Assembly: GCA_964423785.1 (NCBI GenBank)
Contig: CAYRGZ010000001.1
Coordinates: 21,149 to 85,148 of the forward strand
DNA length: 64,000 nt
Direction: 5' to 3'
Source: S012-135 sp964423785
GTDB lineage: Bacteria; Desulfobacterota; Desulfobulbia; Desulfobulbales; S012-135
Below the pieces are notes generated by a model, which was given only the letters and a program-made list of their open reading frames with translations, was not told the origin of the DNA and searched no databases. Positions 7,385 through 15,334 of the stretch are shown one piece after another. A program made the translations under genes and the position numbers. Position 1 is the first letter of the stretch; every line of letters begins with the position of its first letter.

Positions 7385-8539
7385 ATGCAGTTCATCGACC
7401 TCGCCGCCCAGCAGCGGCGTATCCGTTCGGCCATCGAGGCGCGGATCGCCCGGGTCCTCGACCACGGTCGTTACGTTCTCGGACCGGAGAACGAGGAATT
7501 GGAAGAGCGCCTGGCCGGTTATGTGGGGGTCGCCCATGCACTGGGCTGTTCCAGCGGTACCGATGCGTTGCTCCTCGGCCTGATGGCCATGGGCGTCGGG
7601 CCGGGCGATGCAGTATTCACCACCCCCTTCACCTTTGTGGCTACCGCCGAGGCCATCGCCCTCACCGGCGCTATCCCGGTATTCGTCGATATCGATCCGC
7701 GGACGTTCAACCTCGATCCGGCACAGCTGGCGCGGGCCGTGGAGGCGGTTCGGACCGGCGACGCCGCTGCCCATCCCCTGCCGCGCCAGGCCTGGGAGGG
7801 GCGGCTCGTGCCCCGGGGCGTCATTGCCGTCGATCTCTTCGGGGTGCCGGCGGATTACGACCGGATCATGGCCGTGGCCGCGGCACACGATCTGTTCGTC
7901 ATCGAGGATGCGGCCCAGAGTTTCGGGGCCGAGTACCGTGGCCGTCGGGCCGGCAGCCTCGGACATTTGGCCGCCACCAGTTTCTTCCCCGCCAAGCCGC
8001 TGGGCGGCTACGGAGACGGCGGCATGGTCTTCACCGATGATGCCGAGCTGGCCGCGGCCATCCGCTCGATCCGCGTCCACGGTCAGGGCCGCGATCGTTA
8101 TCAAAACGTGCGTCTCGGGCTCAACGCCCGGTTGGATACCCTGCAGGCGGCGGTATTGCTTTGCAAGTTCGATATGTTCCCGGAGGAGCTCGATCGGCGT
8201 CAGCAGGTTGCGGCAGCCTATGGGGAGCGGATCGCCGCGGCCTGCCTGGCCGTAACGACGCCCCACGTGCCGTCGGATTGCCGGTCGGCCTGGGCCCAGT
8301 ATTCCGTCTTGGCCGATAACCGGCAGCGCTATCTCGACCGTCTGACCGCAGCCGGTATCCCGTACGCCATCTACTATCCGGTTCCCTTGCATCTCCAGGA
8401 GGCCTTCCGGTATCTTGGCTACCAGCCGGGCGCCATGCCGGTTGCGGAGGCCGTGGCCGACCGCATCTTCAGCCTGCCTATGCATCCGTATCTCGATGAG
8501 GCGGACATCGACCGGGTGGTCGCCGCCCTGGCCGGTTGA
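7385..8539 (+). CDS. DegT/DnrJ/EryC1/StrS sugar aminotransferase
   Basis: A 384-aa PLP-dependent aminotransferase acting on nucleotide-linked keto-sugars. SSGTDALLLGL binds the PLP phosphate, EDAAQSFGA supplies the Asp/Gln stacking pair, and the FFPAKPLGGYGDGG motif places the Schiff-base lysine at about residue 204. The C-terminal YPVPLHLQEAFRYLGY is typical of the WecE/WbpE-like subfamily. I start at MQFIDLAAQQRRI (7385), with AAGGA nine bases upstream; an earlier in-frame ATG falls in repeat F. The substrate is unknown. The neighbouring LPS genes suggest an amino sugar for LPS or O-antigen. Confidence 0.9.
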   Translation: MQFIDLAAQQRRIRSAIEARIARVLDHGRYVLGPENEELEERLAGYVGVAHALGCSSGTDALLLGLMAMGVGPGDAVFTTPFTFVATAEAIALTGAIPVFVDIDPRTFNLDPAQLARAVEAVRTGDAAAHPLPRQAWEGRLVPRGVIAVDLFGVPADYDRIMAVAAAHDLFVIEDAAQSFGAEYRGRRAGSLGHLAATSFFPAKPLGGYGDGGMVFTDDAELAAAIRSIRVHGQGRDRYQNVRLGLNARLDTLQAAVLLCKFDMFPEELDRRQQVAAAYGERIAAACLAVTTPHVPSDCRSAWAQYSVLADNRQRYLDRLTAAGIPYAIYYPVPLHLQEAFRYLGYQPGAMPVAEAVADRIFSLPMHPYLDEADIDRVVAALAG

Positions 8540-8612
8540 GGTCCCTTGCCGGTCCGGCGGATCGCAGGCGGCTTTACCCTGTGTCGTTCACGGCCCGCTT
8601 TTCGGCGGACTG

Positions 8613-9575
8613 TCAGGCATGGTAGCGGAGCTTGAGTTCCCAGGGATGGGGACGCAGGTAGTACTGGTCGGAAAGATCGTGCCGGCGGTATTTGCGCGCG
8701 TAGTGCTCGAGCAGGGTCACCGGCACGATGAGCGGCACGAGGCCGGCCCGGTACCGTTCGACGATCTCCCGGAGTTCTCGTCTTTCGTCGGCCGTGAGAT
8801 TCTTCTTGAGATAGCCCAGGCAACGGTGCAGGACTCTCGCGTGCTTGGCCACGGTGGCCTTGCGTTTGAGGGCTGCAAAAAGGAGCTCGGTGTAGCGGGG
8901 CAGGAGTTCGTCGAGGGGAAGGCTCCCGGCCACCAGCCGGTCCAGGGCCCGGTAATGTTCGACGCTGTGGGCCATGACCAGGAGTTTGTGGCGGCTGTGG
9001 AAGAGGACGAGGTCCCTTTTGGTGGGGATCAGATGGAGCAGCCGGTGCATGATGAAGACCCGTTCGATGAAGTTTTCGCGGCGTTCGATGTCGTACAGGC
9101 CGCTTTCTTCTTCCACCGGCAACAAGGGAAAGCGCTCCATGAATCGGCGGGCGAAGATGCCGACGCCGGTGCGCCGCACCTTGCCGTCCTCTCCGTGCAC
9201 CTTGACCCGCGTCATGCCCGACGACGGGGATTTGCTTTTGAAAATGAAACCGCAGAGCCCCCTCCTGGCCAGCGCCTCGAGCCGGGCGGTGGCCCAGGTG
9301 TGCATCCGTTCGGTGTGGTCGATGCCCGATTCCCGGCCCACCAGACGGGGATTTTGCGGGTCGCCCACGAGGTGGATGGGTTCCCGCGGCACTCCCATGT
9401 CGCATTCCACTTCCGGACAGACCGGAACGAATTCGAAGAACCGGCCCAGGACGTCGGCAATGTAGGGGTCCCGCCGATGGTTGCCGTCGTAGCGGACCTT
9501 GTTGCCAAGCAGACAGGAACTGACCCCGATCCGGATTCGGTCTTCCGGTGAGGTCATCGATTTTCTCGGATCCAT
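8613..9575 (-). CDS. DUF523 (TudS-like) + DUF1722 (YbgA-like) fusion protein
   Basis: A 320-aa two-domain protein. The N-terminal DUF523 half (about 1-160) has GVSSCLLG, CPEVECDMGVPREP and a later GLCGF cysteine. DUF523 proteins include TudS, an Fe-S thiouracil desulfidase, and these cysteines are candidate [4Fe-4S] ligands. The C-terminal half (about 190-310) starts RRENFIERVFIMHRL and is the DUF1722/YbgA helical domain of unknown role. A second start six codons in (MTSPEDRIR) is equally possible. It lay downstream of the tRNA-Arg before the island integrated. The desulfidase activity is inferred from the family only. Confidence 0.8.
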   Translation of the reverse strand: MDPRKSMTSPEDRIRIGVSSCLLGNKVRYDGNHRRDPYIADVLGRFFEFVPVCPEVECDMGVPREPIHLVGDPQNPRLVGRESGIDHTERMHTWATARLEALARRGLCGFIFKSKSPSSGMTRVKVHGEDGKVRRTGVGIFARRFMERFPLLPVEEESGLYDIERRENFIERVFIMHRLLHLIPTKRDLVLFHSRHKLLVMAHSVEHYRALDRLVAGSLPLDELLPRYTELLFAALKRKATVAKHARVLHRCLGYLKKNLTADERRELREIVERYRAGLVPLIVPVTLLEHYARKYRRHDLSDQYYLRPHPWELKLRYHA

Positions 9576-9722
9576 CTTTCGGCTAGCAGTGTGGTGATGC
9601 CGAAGAAAGCAGCGCAGCTCCGCGGTGCCCGCCGGTTATCTGGCATCCATGAGCGTCTGTTCGTGCGCCAAGTACGCGAAGACGAGGGCTGGATATAATA
9701 CGGAGGTTGCCGATAAGGTACG

Positions 9723-9770
9723 TGGCGCGCCAGGGAGGATTCGAACCCCCGACCTACGGATTAGAAGTCC
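9723..9770. repeat. attL: 48-bp direct repeat, displaced tRNA-Arg 3' fragment
   Basis: Identical base for base to 21713-21760. It contains the T-arm, variable loop, half of the anticodon arm and the encoded CCA, but lacks the D-arm and 5' acceptor strand, so it cannot form a tRNA. Immediately inside the island the sequence departs from the tRNA (ATTCTGACG in place of GTTGCTCTA). Confidence 0.92.
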
Positions 9771-9779
9771 ATTCTGACG

Positions 9780-9799
9780 TGATTTTGCGTGATTTCGCG
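9780..9799. repeat. Tandem 10-bp repeat beside attL
   Basis: TGATTTTGCG followed directly by TGATTTCGCG, then TGA, starting 10 bp inside the attL repeat and upstream of the integrase promoter. The position is right for a recombinase, excisionase or repressor site. This is inference only. Confidence 0.4.
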
Positions 9800-9813
9800 T
9801 GAAGCAATAACCC

Positions 9814-9842
9814 TTGAACTTGTCGTCGTTTTCTGCTATTCT
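9814..9842 (+). promoter_or_regulatory. Predicted sigma-70 promoter for int-hicA-hicB
   Basis: TTGAAC (-35), exactly 17 bp, then TATTCT (-10) preceded by TGC as an extended -10. It points at the integrase, whose start codon lies about 150 bp downstream, with the arm-type repeat in between. Confidence 0.55.
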
Positions 9843-9881
9843 TTCTTCATGCGACATCACTGAAAATCACCCCTCCACACG

Positions 9882-9910
9882 GTAAAAAGTGGGGACAGAG
9901 TGGGGACTGG
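9882..9910. repeat. 29-bp terminal repeat, left copy (candidate integrase arm site)
   Basis: Contains AGTGGGGACAG then AGTGGGGACTGG, two 9-bp AGTGGGGAC units at 11-bp spacing. The whole 29 bp recurs exactly at 21627-21655 near the other end of the island in the same orientation. The spacing of about one helical turn is what is expected of arm-type sites for tyrosine integrases. Confidence 0.6.
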
Positions 9911-9989
9911 CGGGCGAAAACGGATTCGCGTTTTCATGGAATCCGTAGGTTTCCGTCCTGGGCCGAACCCCCGAGGAGACGACGGCAGC

Positions 9990-11225
9990 ATGCCCCGGTG
10001 GAAACCCACGAAGTACGAGGGCGTCCGATACCGTGAACACCCTACACGAAAGCACGGTATCCGTCCAGACCGTTACTTTGCCATCCGGCTCCAGATAAAT
10101 GGTCGCCGCCACGAGGAAGGCGTGGGCTGGGAGAGCGAAGGCTGGACGGCTTCCAAGGCTGCCACCCTCCGGGCCGAACTGAAGCGAGCGGCCACCACCG
10201 GCGACGGCCCCGTGGCCCTGGCCGAGAAGCGGCGGCTGGCCGAGGAACGACGGCAACGGGAAGAGGCTGAGCGGCGACGGCGGGAACTGGAAGAAGTCAC
10301 TTTTGCCGAATTCTTCCAGGACAATTACTTGCCGTGGACCACCGGCAACGGCAAGTCGGCCCGGTCGCTCCAGCGTGAACGCTCCCTTTTCCGGCTGTGG
10401 CTTGCCCCCGTGATCGGCGACCTTCTTTTCGGCGAAATCTCCCCCTTCCACATAGAAAAGATTAAGGCAACGATGCTGAAGGCCGGCCGGGCTCTTCGTT
10501 CGGTGCAGTATGCTCTGGCCCTGGTGCGGCAGGTGTGGAACCGGGCGCGGGATGCCGGCATCCACGACCTCCCGTGCCCGACCAGGAAGGTGAAGCTGGA
10601 CACGAAGAAGCACGACAACCGCCGGATCAAGTTCTTGACCCGCGAGGAAGCGGCGGCCCTACTTGCGGAATGCCGGCGGCGAAGTGCAAACCTGCACGAC
10701 ATGGCCTTGTTGTCCCTGCATTGCGGGCTGCGGGCCGGGGAGATTTTCGGCCTGACCTGGGCCGACGTGGACATCACCCACGGCTTGGTCGTCCTGCGGG
10801 ACACCAAGAGCGGCCGGACCCGTTCGGTGCCCATGACCGAGGCGGTACGGACCATGTTCTGCGGCCGGGAACGGGGTAAGCCGACGGACCTTGTTTTCCC
10901 GGCGCGGGATGGTGGTCGGATCGAGCAGATTTCAAACGCCTTTGACCAGGCGGTGAAGGCCCTTGGTCTGAACGAGGGTGTCACGGACCGGCGACAGCGG
11001 GTTGTCTTTCACACCCTGCGCCACACCTACGCTTCTTGGCTTGTGGCGGCCGGGACCGACCTGTACACGGTGCAGCGGCTCCTGGGGCACCAGAGCATTG
11101 CCCTGACCGAGCGGTATGCCCACCTTGCCCCGGACACGTTGAAGGCCGCGACACAAGCGCTGGAGCAGTACGTCAACGATACGCCGCCACGGCTGAACGT
11201 CGTCCCTGGAGGCCGGGGACGATGA
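9990..11225 (+). CDS. int: Tyrosine-type site-specific integrase
   Basis: A 411-aa tyrosine recombinase. The N-terminal region (MPRWKPTKYEGVRYREHP) is the arm-DNA-binding domain of island and phage integrases, followed by a charged helix (about 75-105), a core-binding SAM-like domain and a C-terminal catalytic domain. The catalytic set is visible: Arg in CGLRAGEIFGLTW, Lys in TKSGRTRSVPM, HTLRHTYASWL, LLGHQS, and Tyr in ERYAHL. I start at ATG 9990, with GAGGAG about 10 bp upstream, rather than at the in-frame GTG at 9900, which lies in the arm repeat. It would recombine the tRNA-Arg attachment sites. Its stop overlaps hicA. Confidence 0.92.
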   Translation: MPRWKPTKYEGVRYREHPTRKHGIRPDRYFAIRLQINGRRHEEGVGWESEGWTASKAATLRAELKRAATTGDGPVALAEKRRLAEERRQREEAERRRRELEEVTFAEFFQDNYLPWTTGNGKSARSLQRERSLFRLWLAPVIGDLLFGEISPFHIEKIKATMLKAGRALRSVQYALALVRQVWNRARDAGIHDLPCPTRKVKLDTKKHDNRRIKFLTREEAAALLAECRRRSANLHDMALLSLHCGLRAGEIFGLTWADVDITHGLVVLRDTKSGRTRSVPMTEAVRTMFCGRERGKPTDLVFPARDGGRIEQISNAFDQAVKALGLNEGVTDRRQRVVFHTLRHTYASWLVAAGTDLYTVQRLLGHQSIALTERYAHLAPDTLKAATQALEQYVNDTPPRLNVVPGGRGR

Positions 11226-11410
11226 AGGTCCGGGACATTATCCGGCTGATCGAGCAAGAGGGATGGGTGCAGGTACGCCAGCGGGGAAGCCATCGGCAAT
11301 TCAAGCACCCTTCCCGGCCGGGGCTGGTGACCATTGCCGGCCATCCCGGTGACGACCTGGCCCCTGGAACCTTGAAGAGCATCTTGAGACAAGCGGGGAT
11401 CGAATCATGA
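11222..11410 (+). CDS. hicA: HicA-type mRNA interferase toxin
   Basis: A 62-aa YcfA/HicA protein with a double-stranded-RNA-binding-like fold. MKVRDIIRLIEQEGWVQVRQ precedes RGSHRQFKHPSRPGLVTIAGHPGDD, where the histidine of GSHRQF is the family catalytic residue, and the end is LKSILRQAGI. HicA toxins cleave mRNA and tmRNA independently of translation. The ATG overlaps the integrase stop (ATGA), and hicB overlaps its 3' end by 4 bp, giving one translational unit int-hicA-hicB. The toxin-first order is normal for hicAB. Confidence 0.92.
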   Translation: MKVRDIIRLIEQEGWVQVRQRGSHRQFKHPSRPGLVTIAGHPGDDLAPGTLKSILRQAGIES

Positions 11411-11622
11411 GAAACTTCGTGGTCATCATCGAGCAAGCAGAAGGCAACCTGTCCGCCTACGTGCCCGACCTGCCGGGCTGTGTCGCTACCGGCGCGACCG
11501 AGGACGAGGTGTTGCACAACATCAAAGAGGCCATCGAGTTCCACCTTGAAGGTCTTGCCCTGGCAGGGATGCCCGTCCCTTCCAGCCGGGCCGTTGTCCG
11601 GGAGGTGGAGGTGGCGGCGTAG
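11407..11622 (+). CDS. hicB: HicB-type antitoxin (short form)
   Basis: A 71-aa HicB protein. MRNFVVIIEQAEGNLSAYVPDLPGCVATGATEDEVLHNI is the degraded RNase H-like fold that caps HicA, and the rest is the helix IKEAIEFHLEGLAL plus a short tail. It has no C-terminal ribbon-helix-helix or helix-turn-helix, so it probably cannot autorepress by itself. That fits with expression from the upstream integrase transcript. It overlaps hicA by ATGA. Confidence 0.92.
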   Translation: MRNFVVIIEQAEGNLSAYVPDLPGCVATGATEDEVLHNIKEAIEFHLEGLALAGMPVPSSRAVVREVEVAA

Positions 11623-11920
11623 GGCTTGTCTGCGTTTGTTATAGGCCGAAGTTCCCTCGGTAAAAAACAAAACCTCTTCATGATTGTCGAACAACATCGA
11701 GGCCAGCGCCTAGCGCATGTGTCATTTCACGTAGTACGCCAGCAGGCAGAGGAGATGTTCGGTTGAGGACATGTTCGATATCATGGGTACTGAACTTTAC
11801 AGAGTTGAGGCTGCCAATGGTTTAATTCGGTGAAATAACAACATTAAACGCAAAACCCTTCCATCCTTGGTATACTGAGCTTGCAAAATTATCCAATAAT
11901 TCCAAGGAGGAATGGTCTAA
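11623..11920. other. Intergenic, probable 5' part of an IS4-like element
   Basis: Non-coding and noticeably more AT-rich than the flanks, especially 11800-11920. A TGGTATACT extended -10-like motif lies about 50 bp before the transposase fragment, and an AAGGAGG ribosome site lies directly before its ATG, so this is likely the left end of the IS. I could not locate a terminal inverted repeat, because the right end is missing. Confidence 0.4.
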
Positions 11921-12418
11921 ATGTACGATATCAGCAACCTCGAAAAGCTGGCAGCAATTCATTTGAACAACAGGATTGATACGTTCTTTGACAACTTCCG
12001 CCTCGGCACCCTGCTCAACCGAGCGGGTATCCGTAAGCTCCGGGGCGTTTCGCTGGTCAAGCTGTTCAAGGCCATATTCATGCTGGCCTTCATCCGGGAG
12101 AACTTCTTCCGCGGTATCGTCCAGCAGGATCAGGGGTTCGGCAAGGATGCCGCCTACGCTCTGCTCCAAGGGGCCAACTACAACTGGCGCAAACTGCTGT
12201 TGCTACTGGCGGCCAAGCTCTGCGCGGCTTTCTACCTGCTGACCGAGAAGGACAAGCGGAAAGTCCTGATGATCGATGATGCCACCTACGAGCGGCCTTA
12301 TTCGCGGAAGGTAGAGTTGGTGGCGCGCGTCCATGACAACTGCCGTAAACGGTTCACCAGGGGATTCAAAATGCTGACCCTGGTCTTGTCGGATGGAGTC
12401 AGGACGGGAACTTTCTGA
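11921..12418 (+). pseudogene. IS4-family transposase, 3'-truncated
   Basis: Begins MYDISNLEKLAAIHLNNRID with a good AAGGAGG site. It reaches VLMIDDATYERPYSRKVELVAR, the first acidic part of the IS4-type DDE catalytic core, then LTLVLSDG. After that the frame runs into unrelated sequence (VRTGTF, stop). The remaining catalytic Asp/Glu residues and the right IS end are absent, so about 160 of an expected 400 or more residues remain. It abuts the 3' end of zorD, whose stop is about 60 bp away on the other strand. Inactive by inspection. Confidence 0.8.
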
Positions 12419-12469
12419 TATCATGGAGAATTCCCTTCAGTCCCATCCTATTTGTTCGGGAACTTCGGG

Positions 12470-15334
12470 TTAGATGTTCTCCACGCTGGATCGGTAGAGC
12501 CTTGCCAAATCCTCGTCCGATGCGCTTGGCGGCGCGAGCACGGTGCGGCTTAGCCGGCGCTTGCTTTCCAGCAAGGCGTGCAGGTTCTTGTCGAAGCTGT
12601 GCTGGCCGAAGCGTGGATGGATCGCCAGTGGCAGATGCACGTGGACGGTGCGCATCTGTCCGATCCGGTAAACGCGGTCCGTGCATTGGTCCTCGACCGC
12701 AGGATTCCACCAGCGCGTGAGATGGATCACATGATTCGCCGCGGTGAGGGTGAGGCCCACCCCTCCAGCCTTGGGCGAGAGTAACATCACATCGAACTCC
12801 CCTGCGGCACCAGCCTGGAATTCATCGATCCGTGCTTGACGCCGGTGCCCGCTCACCGTGCCACTGATTCGTAGCGGCGGTCGTGAAAGTCCGTAGCGGC
12901 GTTGGAGATACGGAATGAGAACCTCTTGCATGTCGAGGAACTCCACAAAGAGCAAGGCCTTCTCGCCGGCCTCGGCAATGTCGTCGAGGACCCGCATCGT
13001 TGCCGAGAGACGGGCCGAGCGTGCCACGTCGGCATCCGTCAATCCCTCGGCCCCGAGTTCACCTGCCAGCAAGGAGATCCGCCGCAGCCGGTGCAACACC
13101 TCCAGCATCATACCTCGTTGACCTTTACTATGCGCAGCGAGGCGCAGCGCCTCCTCGTAGGCGGATGCTTGTTCCGGCGGCATCAGTTCCTCGATTACCG
13201 ATTCGCGTTTCTCCGGGAGGCCGTGAAGATGGTCTTCCTTCATGCGTCGCAACATCAGAGGCGGACGGGTATCTCGAGTGAGCTTTCCCGCCAGAGGCGC
13301 GGCCGCCTCAGGTGTGTTGAAGGCGGGCTTCTCGTAGTCCTGGTGGAAGTCCTTGAGTGCGCCAAGAAAACCGGGGCGTATCGCGTCCACGATGGACCAG
13401 AGATCGGCCAGTCGGTTTTCCACCGGCGTTCCCGTGAGAGCGAGAGTGAAATCGGCCTTTATCGATTTGGCCATTTCCGTCAGCCGGGCCGCTGGATTTT
13501 TGATTTTCTGCGCCTCGTCCAGCACCAGCACGCCCCAGTCGACGCTGAGGAAGATACGAATCCGGTCCCGTAGCGTCTCATAGGTGGTGAGCACCCAGTC
13601 GGCCTCGAACAACTTCTGCGTCTGTTCTCGGCGTGTCGCATGTAACAAGCGTTTGAGATGGGGGCCATACGCCCGTACCAGGATGCCGAGCCCCGGGGAG
13701 GCGAGGTGTTTGCGGCTTTCGGCCTCCCAGTTCTTGAGGAGACCCGTGGGGGCCACCACAAGGAACGGCTTGCGAGGCCAGGCATTACGAGCCATTTGTT
13801 CTTGAACCCAGGCGAGAAATCCAAGGGTCTGCAGCGTTTTTCCGAGACCCATGTCGTCGGCCAGAAGCGCCCCCGAACTCCCTGAGGCCCAATGGGTTTG
13901 GAGCCACTCGAGTCCTTCCGTCTGGTGTGGATAGAGTTGGACCTCGTGCAGCGGAGCCGGTATGCCGCCTATCTCTCCTCGGCGCGGAACAGGACTGGTT
14001 TCGAAACCGAGTTCCTCAAGGTTATCGATGATCACCGGCACCAAGGCCGGGGCCTGTTTTTCCTTCCCGTCTGATGTGTTCTCCCTGGTGGACTTCGGTG
14101 AGCCGCCCACCACCCGCGCGAAGGCCTCCAGCGTCTCGTCGTCAACGAGGATTCGTTGGCCGCCGAATTCGATCTCTTGCTCTCCTCGTTCCCGCGCGTT
14201 GTGCAATTTTTCGATGATTTTGGGGAGGTCCTTGATCTGCACCTGATAAATGGCTCCTCCAGCCGGGACGCCGAGGAGGAGATCCTCTGGGGGCAGCCAA
14301 GTCTGCCGGGAGGGCATGATATAGGCGCAGACCTTGGGCCGCCATTTACCGAGGTGCCGCACCCGCGCGCTCAAAAATTCGGGCGTCTCCTGGAAGAGCA
14401 CTTCGAGGTCGTCTTCCGCAAGGTCGTCGGCGAGACGTTCGGCCAGTATCGCCTGGGGGTTTGCGGCAAAAGCCCGTTGCTCTACCAGCGGACGGTCCTG
14501 GTATTCGCGTACCACCTTCAGAGCCTTGTGCAGGTGTTCGCCGATCACCACGTACCATCCGCCTTCAACGACGTAGCGACGTTGCGCTACAGGGAGGCGA
14601 TGGAAGCGCTCGACGAAACTCGCTTGCGGTTCCGGCGGTAAAGATTGGTCGAAGGGGGTAGGTGGTTCCTCCGATGGTTCCTGCCGCTGGCCCCGGGAAA
14701 GCAGCACAGGATGGAAGGTCCCGTTGTCCGTGAAATCGAGGGTAAAGGCGTCGGAACGCACGATATTCATCGTGCGGAGGTGTTCGTCGATCACCGCATC
14801 TGCCGGTAGATGCCGCTTAAGCTCGGCCCAGATGGTGAAACGTTCGTCGAGGTCCGCCGGCGGCGTTTCGTTGAAGGTATCCATGCCCGTGATCAGGGAG
14901 AACAGGGGGTCCAGCAGGGTATACCTCCTGTTTCCCACAGCGAGCAGGGGACCCTCTCGCTGCGCTCCCAGTACCGGCCGGCCGTCGTCGGTCAGGAGTT
15001 GGTAGTGGAAGCGGAAGCTCGGACTTGAAAGAAGCCCGGCCCCGCGGATACAGAGCCGGTAAGGGGCGGGGGGCGGGAGTCCCAGGCGTGCGAGCTCTAT
15101 GGCATCTAGAGCGGCGATCTGAGAGGAGTTCAACACCACCTCTTCGTGTTGCGTGGTATGCGCGGTCTCGTCCGCGATAAGGGCAAGCAGATGGCCAACG
15201 GACGCGGGCCCCCGTTTTCCATGCAACACGGATGCACCCCACTCCTTGATCGGGACCCTGGAGCCGTCCCCCCTTTCGACCCAAAATCGTACGCTTCCTT
15301 GGTCGGATTGCCAATGTAGCCGTAGATCGTTCAT
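12470..15334 (-). CDS. zorD: ZorD, SNF2-type helicase of type I Zorya
   Basis: A 954-aa protein. The first 480 or so residues form a large N-terminal region with no motif I can name. A SNF2/Swi2 motor follows: PHQTEGLEWL (Q motif), LLADDMGLGKTLQTL (Walker A, about 493-500), VLVLDEAQKIKNP (DEAQ box, about 606-609), LTGTPVENRL, and the second RecA lobe ending in QCTDRVYRIGQMRTVHV. Type I ZorD is described as a helicase/nuclease effector that acts on invading DNA after the ZorAB motor senses infection. The start at 15334 is taken because its ATG shares a base with the zorC stop (TAATG). The identity rests mainly on the ZorA-ZorB-ZorC neighbours. Confidence 0.93.
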   Translation of the reverse strand: MNDLRLHWQSDQGSVRFWVERGDGSRVPIKEWGASVLHGKRGPASVGHLLALIADETAHTTQHEEVVLNSSQIAALDAIELARLGLPPPAPYRLCIRGAGLLSSPSFRFHYQLLTDDGRPVLGAQREGPLLAVGNRRYTLLDPLFSLITGMDTFNETPPADLDERFTIWAELKRHLPADAVIDEHLRTMNIVRSDAFTLDFTDNGTFHPVLLSRGQRQEPSEEPPTPFDQSLPPEPQASFVERFHRLPVAQRRYVVEGGWYVVIGEHLHKALKVVREYQDRPLVEQRAFAANPQAILAERLADDLAEDDLEVLFQETPEFLSARVRHLGKWRPKVCAYIMPSRQTWLPPEDLLLGVPAGGAIYQVQIKDLPKIIEKLHNARERGEQEIEFGGQRILVDDETLEAFARVVGGSPKSTRENTSDGKEKQAPALVPVIIDNLEELGFETSPVPRRGEIGGIPAPLHEVQLYPHQTEGLEWLQTHWASGSSGALLADDMGLGKTLQTLGFLAWVQEQMARNAWPRKPFLVVAPTGLLKNWEAESRKHLASPGLGILVRAYGPHLKRLLHATRREQTQKLFEADWVLTTYETLRDRIRIFLSVDWGVLVLDEAQKIKNPAARLTEMAKSIKADFTLALTGTPVENRLADLWSIVDAIRPGFLGALKDFHQDYEKPAFNTPEAAAPLAGKLTRDTRPPLMLRRMKEDHLHGLPEKRESVIEELMPPEQASAYEEALRLAAHSKGQRGMMLEVLHRLRRISLLAGELGAEGLTDADVARSARLSATMRVLDDIAEAGEKALLFVEFLDMQEVLIPYLQRRYGLSRPPLRISGTVSGHRRQARIDEFQAGAAGEFDVMLLSPKAGGVGLTLTAANHVIHLTRWWNPAVEDQCTDRVYRIGQMRTVHVHLPLAIHPRFGQHSFDKNLHALLESKRRLSRTVLAPPSASDEDLARLYRSSVENI

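Noticed and set aside
9636..9860. Minus-strand 74-codon frame across attL
   Set aside because: It crosses the tRNA fragment and the integrase promoter region, with no ribosome site or similarity.
9900..9989. N-terminal extension of the integrase from the GTG at 9900
   Set aside because: The extension lies partly in the arm-type repeat and has no ribosome site. ATG 9990 has GAGGAG at the right distance and begins the recognisable arm-binding domain.
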